A stretch of 47,731 nucleotides of DNA from CAZFZT01 sp964523675 (GCA_964523675.1 CAZFZT010000015.1:1-47731), one strand, 5' to 3'. Positions 33,606 through 43,341 are shown, counted from the stretch's first letter. The notes: generated by a model from the sequence alone, not told the origin. Numbers and translations are program-made.

Positions 33606-36600
33606 CTATCGATGCGTTGGAAGCGTCCGCCAATGCTCCTCCACCCGCTTGGTCGAGACGCGCACTGCCGTGCCCAGTTCCTGCGCGAACAGCGCAATGC
33701 GAAGTTCCTCAAGCATCCAGCGATGCTCATCGAGGGGGGGCTCGTGCATGGATTGCCGTGCTGCTGATTCTTCGCGCTTGAGGTACCGCTGCCAGAGCGG
33801 TTCGTACTCGGCTGCGAGCCCTCGATCGCGCGTGAGTTTTCCGCTGGTGATCTTCGTGATGCGGCGGCGGTCGCCTTCCAGATAGCGCGGCAGGTGCATG
33901 AGGCGATTGAAAGGCGTCTGCGCGATGAATCCCTTGCCCAGCAGATGATCGAGATGCTGCTTGATCTCCCTAGATGATGGAGCGAGTTGCGGGGCGCGAA
34001 GTTCATCAAGCATGGTGCGCAGCGTTGTGGCCGTGGTGAGCGTGCGGCCGATGACATCGCACACCTCGCTGATCGCCGCATCCGTGCGATGCCAGCCGTC
34101 GGTGACGATGCGCTTAAAGCTCTTCCTGTCGCGCACTGAAGATGCCTGCTCATGGTCAAGAAACGCGCGATTGATGAGCGCTGCGAGGAGCTGCTGCGCA
34201 AGTTCCGCCTTACCGCCGCGGCCGAGCGCTGCGTAATCAAGGGCCATGCGATCAAGGTTCGGCAGGTGATGCGCGAGTTCCTTCATCTCGCGGTTGTGCG
34301 TGAGCATGATGAGCCGGCGAAGGCCGCTGCGCATGGCATGCTGCGCCTGCTGCGGCGTTTGCATCGCGCGGATGACAATGGCATCTGTGTCGTCAACGAT
34401 GGCGGGATACGCAGTGACATCAATCCCGCCACGCTTCATGGTGATCGCTTGAGGAATCTCACCAAAGTCCCACGAAGTGAATCGCCCTTCAGGAAGCGCG
34501 CCACCCAAGCCGGGGCCAAGCGAAGCGTCGCCCCGGGTCGAGCTGCGCACCTGCGCCGCGACTTCGCCAACATCGCGCCCTTTCGCAAGCGTCTTCCCCG
34601 CATCATCAACCGCGCGAATGTTCATGAGCAGATGCGCAGGAAGATCAACGCTGCTCCACGCATCGCGGGGCACCTCTATGCCGGTCAAGCGATGCAGCAC
34701 ATCGCCCAGCGCATCGAGGAGCGGGCCTTCGCCAAATCGAACCATCTCGTTGCACGTACTTGCAAGTTCAGCCGTCGCGCCTGGGGCAAGATCGCGGCGA
34801 ATCGACTTGGGAAGTGATCGAATGAGCGCGCCGATCTTCTCCTCGATCATGCCCGGCACCAGCCATTCGAGCCGCTGCGCGGGAACCTGGTCGATCATGG
34901 AAGCGGGCACGGTAAGCGTAACGCCGTCCTCTTCATGGCCGGGTTCGAAGCGGTAGGTGAGCGGCAGGGGAGCGCCGTTGACAATGAGCCGCGCGGGATA
35001 GCGCTCGGCCGTAACATCGTCCGGCTCGTTGGCGAGCAGGTCTTCGCGCTTGAGGAAAAGGACGCGCGGGTTCTTCTTCTCCGCCTTTCGCCGCCATGCT
35101 TCAAACAAGGCGCCGCTGTACATGCCTTCTGGGATGATCGGGTTGTAGAGTGCGAAGATGCGTTCATCATCAATGAGCACTCCTCGCCGGCGAGCTTTGC
35201 TCTCAATCGCTCGAAGGTTCGAGAGCAGTTTGCGATTGTGCTTCGCCCATGGGGCATTGGTGCGAAAGCGCTCTTCGACCAAGCCGCTGCGAATGAAGAT
35301 GTCGCGCGATACTTTGGGATCGATCGGGCCGTACGCAGCACGGCGGTTCTTGATGATCTCCAGGCCAAAGAGCGTCACCGTCTCGAACGCTGCGACATCA
35401 GATGACTTCTCGCGCCAGTGCGGCTCTTCGTAACGCTTCTTGACAAGATGCGGGGTAAGGCGTTCGAGCCATTTGGGAGAGATTCGCGCGACCGTGTGGG
35501 CATACGTCTTCGTCGTTTCAACAATCTCAGCAGCCATCACCCACTGCGGCGGATTCTTGAACAGGCCCGAGCCGGGGAAGATGTGAAACTTCCTGCCGTG
35601 TGCGCCGGAGTATTCATGTGTTTCCGGATGCTTGACGCCGATTCTGCTGAGCAGCCCCGCAAGAATTGCACGGTGCAGCGAGTCGGAGCGGCTGTCGGCT
35701 TTCGGCTGTCGGCCCTTGACTTTGGACCTGTGCCGACGGCTGGCAGCCGACGGCCGAGAGCCCTCCGTCACTTCCGCCTCTGCAATCAAATCCCGCAACT
35801 GATGATGCACATCCACCCATTCCCGCATGCGAACATAAGACAGAAAGTGGTCACGGCACCATTTGCGCAGGCGGCTTTGCGAAAGTTCACGCGATTGCGT
35901 TTGAAACGCCTGCCAGATGTTCAGCAGCGTTACGAAGTCGGAGTTCTCATCCCGAAATTCGCGATGCGCCTGGTCGGCCGCTTCCTGCTTCTCATGCGGC
36001 CGCTCGCGCGGATCCTGTATGGAAAGAGCCGCTGCGATGATAAGCACATCATTAAGTGAACCCTCTTCGCGCGATGCGAGGATCATCCGACCCAGCCGCG
36101 GATCGATCGGCAACCGCGCAAGTTCGTCGCCCAGCGGCGTGATCTCGCCCCATTCGTCTATCGCGCCCAGTTCGTGCAGCGTGGAATAGCCATCAGTGAT
36201 CATCGCCCAGCGCGGCGGCTCCACGAATGGGAAGTCCTCGATGCGACCCAATCGAAGCGACTTCATCTGAAGGATAACGCTGGCGAGGTTGGCGCGGAGA
36301 ATCTCGGGCGGCGTGTATTGCTCGCGCGCGGTGAAGTCGTCTTCGGAATAGAGGCGTATGCACACGCCGGGGCCGATGCGGCCGCAGCGCCCTTTGCGCT
36401 GATCGGCTGAAGCGCGGCTGATCGGCTCAATCGGCAATCGCTGCACACCGTTCCGCGCCGAGTAGCGGCTCATCCGCGCTTTGCCTGAATCAATCACATA
36501 ACGTATGCCCGGCACGGTCAGCGAAGTCTCTGCGACATTGGTGGCGAGGATGATGCGGCGCTGCTTATGCGGCGCGAAGATGCGGTTTTGTTCCTCAGCG

Positions 36601-37481
36601 CTCAGCCGTGCAAAGAGCGGCAGCACTTCTGCAGCATCGCCAAGATGACCGGCGAGCGCTTTGGACATCTCGCGTATCTCGCGCTCGCCGGAGAGGAACA
36701 CCAGCGCATCGCCGGGCCCGTGCGCAGTCGCTTCATCAACGGCATCGATAACGCCACGGCGCAGATCGCGATCATCCTCTTCAGGGTCATCTCTCACCAG
36801 CGGCCGGTAGCGTACTTCCACCGGGTATGTGCGGCCGGAGACTTCGATAATCGGCGCGGTGCGCGCCCCGCCGAAATGCTCACTGAACGTTTGCGGGTTG
36901 ATTGTCGCTGAAGTGATGATGACTTTGAGATCCCGCCGGCGCGGTAGCAGGCGCTTGAGATAGCCCAGGAGGAAGTCGATGTTGAGCGAGCGTTCGTGCG
37001 CTTCGTCAATGATCAGCGTGTCGTAGGCGCGGAGCTGCGGATCGCGGCGGGTCTCGGCGAGCAGAATGCCGTCAGTCATGATCTTCACCGACGCATTGCG
37101 GCTGAGCGTGTCGGAGAACCTGATCTTGTAGCCCGCCACCTGGCCGAGCGGCGTTTGCAATTCATCAGCAATGCGGGCGGCAACACTTCGCGCGGCGATG
37201 CGGCGCGGCTGTGTGTGGCCGATGATCCCGCGCCCGCCGGTGCCGCGCCCCATGGCGAGGCAAATCTTCGGAATCTGCGTCGTCTTTCCTGAGCCAGTCT
37301 CGCCGCAGACGATCACGACCTGATGATCGCGGATGGCGCTTGCGATCTCGACGCGCTTGGCGCTGACCGGTAGATCATCGGGAAAGCCCGGCACGCGCAC
37401 GGCCTGCTGCTGCAGCTCATGCTGCTGCGGTCGCCGGCGCATGGTGCGGGAGGTTCGAGTTGGCCTGCGCGGGGTGTCCAT
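33606..37481 (-). CDS. hrpA: ATP-dependent RNA helicase HrpA
   Basis: A DEAH-box RNA helicase of 1291 residues, the usual HrpA size. Motif I GETGSGKTT (60-68), motif Ib HTQPRRIAA, motif II DEAH (159-162), SATI, then TNVAETSLTVPGI and the QRKGRCGRIGPG motif VI, an OB/HA2 region and the long HrpA-specific C-terminal domain. At about residues 575-602 a polar stretch (SAASRRHRSKVKGRQPKAD) is encoded by stuttering repeat DNA at 35689-35758. The start used is ATG 37481. It follows tsaD on the same strand after about 130 nt. Confidence 0.95.
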   Translation of the reverse strand: MDTPRRPTRTSRTMRRRPQQHELQQQAVRVPGFPDDLPVSAKRVEIASAIRDHQVVIVCGETGSGKTTQIPKICLAMGRGTGGRGIIGHTQPRRIAARSVAARIADELQTPLGQVAGYKIRFSDTLSRNASVKIMTDGILLAETRRDPQLRAYDTLIIDEAHERSLNIDFLLGYLKRLLPRRRDLKVIITSATINPQTFSEHFGGARTAPIIEVSGRTYPVEVRYRPLVRDDPEEDDRDLRRGVIDAVDEATAHGPGDALVFLSGEREIREMSKALAGHLGDAAEVLPLFARLSAEEQNRIFAPHKQRRIILATNVAETSLTVPGIRYVIDSGKARMSRYSARNGVQRLPIEPISRASADQRKGRCGRIGPGVCIRLYSEDDFTAREQYTPPEILRANLASVILQMKSLRLGRIEDFPFVEPPRWAMITDGYSTLHELGAIDEWGEITPLGDELARLPIDPRLGRMILASREEGSLNDVLIIAAALSIQDPRERPHEKQEAADQAHREFRDENSDFVTLLNIWQAFQTQSRELSQSRLRKWCRDHFLSYVRMREWVDVHHQLRDLIAEAEVTEGSRPSAASRRHRSKVKGRQPKADSRSDSLHRAILAGLLSRIGVKHPETHEYSGAHGRKFHIFPGSGLFKNPPQWVMAAEIVETTKTYAHTVARISPKWLERLTPHLVKKRYEEPHWREKSSDVAAFETVTLFGLEIIKNRRAAYGPIDPKVSRDIFIRSGLVEERFRTNAPWAKHNRKLLSNLRAIESKARRRGVLIDDERIFALYNPIIPEGMYSGALFEAWRRKAEKKNPRVLFLKREDLLANEPDDVTAERYPARLIVNGAPLPLTYRFEPGHEEDGVTLTVPASMIDQVPAQRLEWLVPGMIEEKIGALIRSLPKSIRRDLAPGATAELASTCNEMVRFGEGPLLDALGDVLHRLTGIEVPRDAWSSVDLPAHLLMNIRAVDDAGKTLAKGRDVGEVAAQVRSSTRGDASLGPGLGGALPEGRFTSWDFGEIPQAITMKRGGIDVTAYPAIVDDTDAIVIRAMQTPQQAQHAMRSGLRRLIMLTHNREMKELAHHLPNLDRMALDYAALGRGGKAELAQQLLAALINRAFLDHEQASSVRDRKSFKRIVTDGWHRTDAAISEVCDVIGRTLTTATTLRTMLDELRAPQLAPSSREIKQHLDHLLGKGFIAQTPFNRLMHLPRYLEGDRRRITKITSGKLTRDRGLAAEYEPLWQRYLKREESAARQSMHEPPLDEHRWMLEELRIALFAQELGTAVRVSTKRVEEHWRTLPTHR
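35689..35758. repeat. Stuttering repeat DNA inside hrpA
   Basis: CGGCTGTCGGCTTTCGG-type units (35689-35713) and their near-complement (35732-35758) form an imperfect inverted repeat. Similar text is typical of intergenic dispersed repeats, but here it is read through in frame as a low-complexity Arg/Ser/Lys segment. Confidence 0.7.
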
Positions 37482-37610
37482 GGAAAGAGCGTCGATTCTA
37501 AGGCGTCATGATGGAGAAGTCTGATCCGGCCAGTAGCCGCGTGCCGGTAGGCCGCGGTTGAGCTGGCAGCAGCGTCTGCGCCGCATCTTCTGCTCGATCG
37601 CACTGATTCG

Positions 37611-38639
37611 CTATAAGGCGCTCTGCGGTGCGGCGGCAAGTTCAAGCGAATCGAATCGCGATGCATGAGCGCGCTCGAACGCAAGACCTGCAATCATCGC
37701 AGCGTTATCGAGGCAAAACTCGAGGCGAGGAAGGCGCACGTCCAAGTTGCGCGCTTTGCCGAGTTCTTCGAGTTCATCTCGCAAGCGGCTGTTGGCGGTC
37801 ACGCCGCCGCCGGTGAGCAGCGTGCGCACCTTGTGGACCTTCAACGCTCGTCGCACCTTGCGCATGACAGCAGTGATCGCCGCCCTTTGGAACGAGGCAG
37901 CGAAGTCGGCCTTCTGCACATCATCAAGTTCCTGCGGCGGAGCGGCCGGGCTGCGCGAACCTCCGGGCGTGCCCTGCACCGCATACAGGAGCGCCGTCTT
38001 CAAACCGCTGAAGGAGAAGTCAAGACTTGTTTTGTCGAGCATCGCGATGGGGAACTCGTGCGCATGTTCATTGCCGAGTCGCGCGAGTTTGTCGAGCCGG
38101 GGACCGCCGGGGTAACCAAGATCGAGAATTGTTGCGGCCTTGTCGTATGCTTCGCCGACGGCGTCATCAATCGTTCTGCCAAGACGCGTCACATCGAGCC
38201 AGGATTTGAGCAGAAAGAGCGATGTATGCCCGCCGGACACAACAAGACCCAGCGCAGGGAACTCGGCATCCCGGTCATCAAGGACGCCTGCGTAGAGATG
38301 CGCGTGGACGTGGTCGATTCCGATCAATGGAATACCTAACGACCACGCCAGCGCCTTGGCAGCGCTCACCCCGACAATGAGCGAACCGATCAAGCCGGGA
38401 CGGTTGCCCACAGCCACGGCATCGAGGTCGTCGTAGCGCACGTCGGCAACGTCAAGCGCTTCGCGCACGACCGGTGTGATGCGCTCAAGATGCGCTCGGC
38501 TGGCGATCTCGGGAACGACGCCGGCGTACTTCTCGTGCAGATGGTGCTGCGTGGCGACGACGTTGCTCAGCACCTCCCGGCCATCGCGCACGACGGAGGC
38601 GGCGGTCTCGTCACAACTCGTTTCGATGCCGAGAATCAG
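37611..38639 (-). CDS. tsaD: tRNA N6-adenosine threonylcarbamoyltransferase TsaD (apparent CTG start)
   Basis: Transfers threonylcarbamoyl to A37 of ANN-decoding tRNAs. Metal-binding HVHAH, the GGHTSLF segment, the ATP-site GYPGGP and SFSGLKTA, and C-terminal GGGVTANSRLR/FCLDNAAMIAG match the family. The first ATG/GTG start (38591) would cut into the conserved N-terminus. The frame upstream reads ILGIETSCDETAASVV, the normal TsaD beginning, and starts at CTG 38639 with AGGAGG nine bases ahead. From there the product is 342 residues, the family length. The ATT at 38636 is the alternative. Confidence 0.93.
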   Translation of the reverse strand: MILGIETSCDETAASVVRDGREVLSNVVATQHHLHEKYAGVVPEIASRAHLERITPVVREALDVADVRYDDLDAVAVGNRPGLIGSLIVGVSAAKALAWSLGIPLIGIDHVHAHLYAGVLDDRDAEFPALGLVVSGGHTSLFLLKSWLDVTRLGRTIDDAVGEAYDKAATILDLGYPGGPRLDKLARLGNEHAHEFPIAMLDKTSLDFSFSGLKTALLYAVQGTPGGSRSPAAPPQELDDVQKADFAASFQRAAITAVMRKVRRALKVHKVRTLLTGGGVTANSRLRDELEELGKARNLDVRLPRLEFCLDNAAMIAGLAFERAHASRFDSLELAAAPQSAL

Positions 38640-38705
38640 CGAGACACACCTCCTGCAGCGTGCGTCCGCACAGGCGAGATGCCGGTGCCACCAGTTCTTT
38701 GCAAA

Positions 38706-38740
38706 CTGCGTTCATCCGCATTCATCAGCGGTTTCACCTG
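38706..38740. repeat. Stuttering ATCCGCATTCATCAGCGG-type spacer
   Basis: A short stretch of near-repeats in the tsaD/protease gap, of the same type as the ATCTGCG text at about 2590-2625 and the ATCCGTA text at about 27690-27725. Confidence 0.45.
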
Positions 38741-38747
38741 ACCATGC

Positions 38748-40364
38748 CTACTCTTCGACGCGCGAGAGCCGCAACGATTGCAGGGCGAGTTCAAGATCGC
38801 CGCCGTCGATTCTGAATGTGCCGACCTTGTTGCCGTGCCGGTCGCGCAGCGTCACTGTTCCAAGTGCAAAGTCAATGTCGTCGGGGATCAGATCCTCGCG
38901 GCCGGCGACTTGCGCCAGGTCGTCGAGTTCCTTCATGCGCTCTTCCACCATTGCCAATCGCTCGAGGAGCCGGCTGCGCTCATGGGCGATGCGCTTGAGT
39001 TCCTCATCAAACGCAACGTGCGTCGCCTCATCCTCGCCGGGTGAAGGCCATTGCTCTCCCCGCATGCGGGTTTGTATTGATTCCACCGCCGCGACGAGTT
39101 GTTCATCAAGCAGATGATTGCGGATCCATTCCGGATCAGCACATGAAGGGGCCCCGTTCGATTCCTGAATGATCTCGTAGTCGCGGCGAGCGCGGAGCAT
39201 CGCAAGATATTCCTCGTCCGAGACAGGCATCACGAACCCGGGGTCTGGATCGACGCCCCAGACGGTGCTCTCCGGCATGCGGTTCAGATCGCGTCCGCTC
39301 GGGAGGTGGTAGTGAGCGATCGTGAGTTTGAGCGTGCCCTGATCAAACGGGAGCTGTCGCACTTCCTGAACGGACGCCTTGCCGAACGTCCGGGTGCCGA
39401 GAACCTTCGCCCGGCCGTTCTCTTGAAGAGCGCCGGAGACAACTTCGCTAGCAGATGCAGAAGCACTATTCACGAGCACAACCATCGGGAAGTGCGGCAG
39501 TGTTCCCTCCTCTTTTGCCATGAACACCTCGCCCTGATCGAGGCGGTCATGGCTGCTTACGATCACGCCCTTCTCGAGGAAGAGATCAGCCACCGCGACC
39601 GCAGCGCGGAGCGAGCCGCCGGGATTGTCGCGGAGGTCAAGAACGAGTCCGTTGAGGCCGCGTTCATTCGCGCTGGCAAGCGCTTGCACCAGATCGTGGA
39701 CGGTTGATTCCGTAAACTGTGTCAGCCGAACATAATGGATGCCCAGTTCCTCATCGACGCAGTAGATCCATCCGCCGTTCGCGCCAGGTTTGCGCAGGAG
39801 ACCGCGCACCGTCCGAGTGACGATCTGGCGGCGTGTAATCCAGAGGTCTTCCTCGCTGCCGTCAAGGTGGCGAACGCGGATCGCGACCTGCGTGCCGGGA
39901 TCACCCAGCAGTCGATCAATGGAGTCCTGGATCGGCACATTGAACGTGGACTCGCCGTCAATCTCAAGCACGATATCGCCTGCGAGGACGCCTGCTTCCA
40001 GCGCGGGTGAGCCCTCCATGGGGGTGACGATCGTTAAATAGCCGTCGATTGTGTTCACCTCCGCGCCAATGCCGACGTACCGTCCGTGCAGCTGCTTCTC
40101 GAAGTCGGCACGGTGCTCCGGCTGAACATAGATCGTGTGCGGATCACCGAGCGACGCAATCATGCCTTCGATCGTCGCCCGCTGCATTTTTTCAAGGTCC
40201 GGTTCCTTCACATGCCTGCGAATCAGGATGTCACGGATATCGATGATGGGATTGAACCAGTCATAGGTTGCGCTGCGGTCAGCGATCGCAAGCGGCAACT
40301 GGACCAGCATCGAGCCGGCCAGCAAGCCGATGAGAACGGGGGCAATGATTCGTTTGATGCGCAT
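38748..40364 (-). CDS. C-terminal processing protease (S41, CtpA-like)
   Basis: A product of 538 residues. An N-terminal hydrophobic anchor or signal (IIAPVLIGLLAGSMLVQLPL) precedes a PDZ domain (GRYVGIGAEVNTIDG, ALEAGVLAGDIVLEIDG) and a serine/lysine catalytic core: LVLDLRDNPGGSL, VLVNSASASASEVVSGAL with the nucleophile Ser, and GTRTFGKASVQEV with the catalytic Lys. A C-terminal region of about 140 residues is coiled-coil-like and beta-rich. Location is periplasmic, anchored. Members trim the C-termini of envelope proteins; the substrate is unknown here. It is divergent from hflX. Confidence 0.93.
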   Translation of the reverse strand: MRIKRIIAPVLIGLLAGSMLVQLPLAIADRSATYDWFNPIIDIRDILIRRHVKEPDLEKMQRATIEGMIASLGDPHTIYVQPEHRADFEKQLHGRYVGIGAEVNTIDGYLTIVTPMEGSPALEAGVLAGDIVLEIDGESTFNVPIQDSIDRLLGDPGTQVAIRVRHLDGSEEDLWITRRQIVTRTVRGLLRKPGANGGWIYCVDEELGIHYVRLTQFTESTVHDLVQALASANERGLNGLVLDLRDNPGGSLRAAVAVADLFLEKGVIVSSHDRLDQGEVFMAKEEGTLPHFPMVVLVNSASASASEVVSGALQENGRAKVLGTRTFGKASVQEVRQLPFDQGTLKLTIAHYHLPSGRDLNRMPESTVWGVDPDPGFVMPVSDEEYLAMLRARRDYEIIQESNGAPSCADPEWIRNHLLDEQLVAAVESIQTRMRGEQWPSPGEDEATHVAFDEELKRIAHERSRLLERLAMVEERMKELDDLAQVAGREDLIPDDIDFALGTVTLRDRHGNKVGTFRIDGGDLELALQSLRLSRVEE

Positions 40365-40596
40365 GGTGTGGTGTGGAAGGGCTGTCAGTGGTCAGCTCTC
40401 GAGACTCCGCTGGAGTGCTCACTTCAGGTCTCGATCATAGCGCGGAAGAAACGCGCCGCGGTTGGGACCGCTCTGGGACCAACGCACGAACCGACGTGAT
40501 CATTTCATGCTCATTTGAGCCGGCTAGAATGACCAGTCGGCCGCCCCGGCTCGCTGGCTCCGGGCAACGCTTGGGCGAAATCCGAAAACCTTCTCA

Positions 40597-42102
40597 ATGT
40601 CGCAACCGCTTCGTGAACAACTCAAGGTCGTAGCAGAGCGCGCGGTGCTTGTCGCGCTGCATATGCCCGGCAGGTATATTGAAGAGCGCGACCCGCTCGG
40701 CGAACTGCGGTCACTGGCAGAGACCGCAGGCGCTGTGGTCGTCGGCGAGATGATTCAGAAGCGTCCGCGCGGCCTGCCTCACCCCGGGACCTACCTTGGC
40801 AAAGGGAAAGTTGAGGAGCTTGCTGAGCTTGTCAAAATGACGAAGGCGACGCTCGTCATCTTTGACAATGAGCTCTCGCCCAGCCAGATTCGCAATCTTG
40901 AGCAGATCATGGTCAAGCACTTCGCGGAAGACGATACCGGTCGGCAGGCGATTCCGCCGAAGATCATTGACCGCAGTGAACTGATCCTCGACATCTTCGC
41001 CAACCGAGCGGCCACCTCCGCTGCGAAACTCCAGGTCGAGATTGCGCAGCTCGAATATACGTATCCCCGGCTGCGCGCGATGTGGAGCCACCTCGAGCGC
41101 ATCGTCGGCGGATCGCCCGTCGGGATCGGTACGCGCGGCCCGGGTGAGCAGCAACTCGAAATCGACCGCCGAATCGTGCAGCGCAGACTTGCTCAACTCA
41201 AACGCGAGCTTGCGGAGGTCCAAAGCCGAAAGACGCGCGAAGTGCAGCAGCGCAACATCGATCACTTCACGGTCGGCCTGGTCGGGTACACCAACGCCGG
41301 TAAATCGACATTGTTCAACCGGCTCACCGAGGGCGGTGGCGCATTTGCACACGAGAAACTCTTTGCGACGCTCTCAACCCGCGTCGAGAAGTGGAAGATC
41401 GAAGGCGGCAATGAGGTGCTGCTTTCTGATACCGTCGGTTTCATTCGCGATCTGCCGCACCATCTTGTCGCATCCTTCCGCTCAACGCTTGAAGAAACGA
41501 TCTACGCGGACATGCTTATCCTCGTGGTCGACGTCTCAGACTCGAACGCGCTGATGCAGTTGGAAACAGTGCAGAAGACGCTCGACGAAATCGGCGCGCA
41601 GGGATCGAACCAGAAGCGAATCATCGCGCTGAATAAGGTTGATCGACTGCAACTCGGGTCTGACGATCGCAGCGATGAAGACCCGGATCGAACCGCCGGC
41701 AACACGCATCGCGCCAACCCCACCCTCACTCAGTGGCTCGCCGACTATCCCGACGCCATCATCATCAGCGCCAAGACAGGGCTTGGCCTTGATCAACTTG
41801 CTGCGGTAACGCTTGATCACCTGCTCGGTGGCGTGCGTGAGGTTGAACTTCTTCTGCCGACCAGCGACGCGCGGTCGATCGACTTTGTGGAACGCCGGGC
41901 GGACGTCCTCGACCGACGGTACGAGAACGGTCAGGTGTCGCTCAAAGTGCGACTGGGGCGGCGTCATGTCGATCAACTTCTGGCCAAGGGGGCGCGCATG
42001 ACGATCAACGGGTTGGCGCCGCATGCGGCGCTTGAGCGCGAGTGGAACGTGTCATTCAAGAAGGCGCACGCCTTGCCGACTCGGCCGCATGAGAACTATT
42101 GA
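40597..42102 (+). CDS. hflX: GTPase HflX
   Basis: A ribosome-associated GTPase that splits stalled 70S ribosomes under stress. It has 501 residues. The HflX N-domain carries the family sequence GTYLGKGKVEEL, LVIFDNELSPSQ and RILDIFANRA-like DRSELILDIFANRA; GTRGPGEQQLEIDRR is the glycine-rich linker. G domain: GYTNAGKS (230-237), SDTVGFIRDLP (278-287), NKVD and a C-terminal domain. An Asp-rich insertion (DDRSDEDPDRTAG) follows the NKVD motif. The spacer upstream shows a short CAGTGGTCAG-type stutter near 40382-40396. Confidence 0.96.
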   Translation: MSQPLREQLKVVAERAVLVALHMPGRYIEERDPLGELRSLAETAGAVVVGEMIQKRPRGLPHPGTYLGKGKVEELAELVKMTKATLVIFDNELSPSQIRNLEQIMVKHFAEDDTGRQAIPPKIIDRSELILDIFANRAATSAAKLQVEIAQLEYTYPRLRAMWSHLERIVGGSPVGIGTRGPGEQQLEIDRRIVQRRLAQLKRELAEVQSRKTREVQQRNIDHFTVGLVGYTNAGKSTLFNRLTEGGGAFAHEKLFATLSTRVEKWKIEGGNEVLLSDTVGFIRDLPHHLVASFRSTLEETIYADMLILVVDVSDSNALMQLETVQKTLDEIGAQGSNQKRIIALNKVDRLQLGSDDRSDEDPDRTAGNTHRANPTLTQWLADYPDAIIISAKTGLGLDQLAAVTLDHLLGGVREVELLLPTSDARSIDFVERRADVLDRRYENGQVSLKVRLGRRHVDQLLAKGARMTINGLAPHAALEREWNVSFKKAHALPTRPHENY

Positions 42103-42126
42103 TCTGGTACGAGGCCGCACCTGCAT

Positions 42127-43107
42127 ATGAGTGACATGGACGATCTGCACGGCGGCATCGATCAATTCGGCAAGCACATTCCGCAAGCGGTTCGGCGCGA
42201 CATCGAGTCGTGGCGGCTGCATCCGGAACTCGCGCCGCTCTACAGCAGTCTCAACGCGCATACCGATCGGCACACGTTCCTGAACTCGTATGCTGAGGCG
42301 CTTGTTGCGAGGCATCTGCTCAAGCATGATTGTTCGCTGCGATTCGAAGTGCCCACGCCGACCGGACGCAGGGCGGACTTTGAAGTCGTTTCCAAAGCGC
42401 ATGATGTTCGTTTCTTTCTGCACGTGAAGCGTCTGAACACGCAATCACCGCCGCGCGCGCGGTTGACGGTTTCGTCACGGTTGCGCGTGCTTGAGCGGGT
42501 CAAGCGGCCGTACATCGTCAGCGTGCGCTGGCGCGAAGGGCTTGCCGCAAGGCAGATGCAGCACTTCGTCACGCTCGCTGAGCAATTCATCGCGCACCAC
42601 GGTTCGCGCATCGGCGATGAGTTGACCGTGCGCGATGAGTGGACCAGTCAGGAAATCGGCTGGGTGCGCATCATCGCGCCTTCAGATGGCTCGCACGTCA
42701 CACTGGTGATCGGCATGCCATCGACTGGCAGCGGGGGCTTCACCGATGAATCACCTCGCATGAGGAAACTGCTTCGCAAAGCGTACCTGCAGTTCATGCC
42801 CAAGGCGCCGAATGTGATCCTGATGGGCACATCGCACGAGCGCGATGTCGCAGAGTTTGAAAGCGCGCTGCTCGGATCGCACATCGAGAGGTGGGATGAG
42901 CATCCACCGAAGGGCAGCCGCATCGCCCACGGCCGGGCCGAGGACGGCTTCTGGTCCGGCCGCGGCTTCGAACGCTCACAAGTCGCCGCATGGTTTCGAT
43001 TCTCGATGAAGGACACATCCCTCACCACCAAACTCTGGCTGCGCCCGGGATTTGAGAGCGAAAACCACGTTCAACTCAGCCCACTCTTGCGCGAGTTGTT
43101 CGAATAA
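42127..43107 (+). CDS. Unrecognised PD-(D/E)XK nuclease-like protein
   Basis: A product of 326 residues with no signal. The segment from 52 to 103 has a restriction-nuclease-like layout: Glu57 in helix 1 (LNSYAEALVARHLL), then FEVPTPTGRRADFEVV with Asp84, and FFLHVKRL with Lys101, where His99 takes the usual Glu position. About 220 further residues are mixed alpha/beta without a known signature. The start lies 25 nt after hflX, so the two may share a transcript. Nuclease activity is a hypothesis from the motif pattern only. Confidence 0.7.
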   Translation: MSDMDDLHGGIDQFGKHIPQAVRRDIESWRLHPELAPLYSSLNAHTDRHTFLNSYAEALVARHLLKHDCSLRFEVPTPTGRRADFEVVSKAHDVRFFLHVKRLNTQSPPRARLTVSSRLRVLERVKRPYIVSVRWREGLAARQMQHFVTLAEQFIAHHGSRIGDELTVRDEWTSQEIGWVRIIAPSDGSHVTLVIGMPSTGSGGFTDESPRMRKLLRKAYLQFMPKAPNVILMGTSHERDVAEFESALLGSHIERWDEHPPKGSRIAHGRAEDGFWSGRGFERSQVAAWFRFSMKDTSLTTKLWLRPGFESENHVQLSPLLRELFE

Positions 43108-43341
43108 AAGAGGGGGGGCAGTTCGCAGTTGAGACCGCCTTGGACTGTGCATTGGGCAGTCAGCGCGGGGGGTGGGGAATTGCCGTTCCGAACGGGCGCG
43201 ACGGTTGACACTGAGTCCGGTGCTCGTTAGCATCCGCTTCAGTAGTTAGGGATTCAACACTAGACGGCGATCCACCGTTAGCCGTCCGTATGGACAAGCA
43301 CTGTGAGGTGCAGTAGTCACCCGTGCTTTCAACATCTCAAA

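Noticed and set aside
33431..34255. Upstream extension of the cystathionine beta-synthase frame
   Set aside because: Runs across the spacer and over the 3' part of hrpA in another frame; Arg/Ser-rich shadow with no family match.
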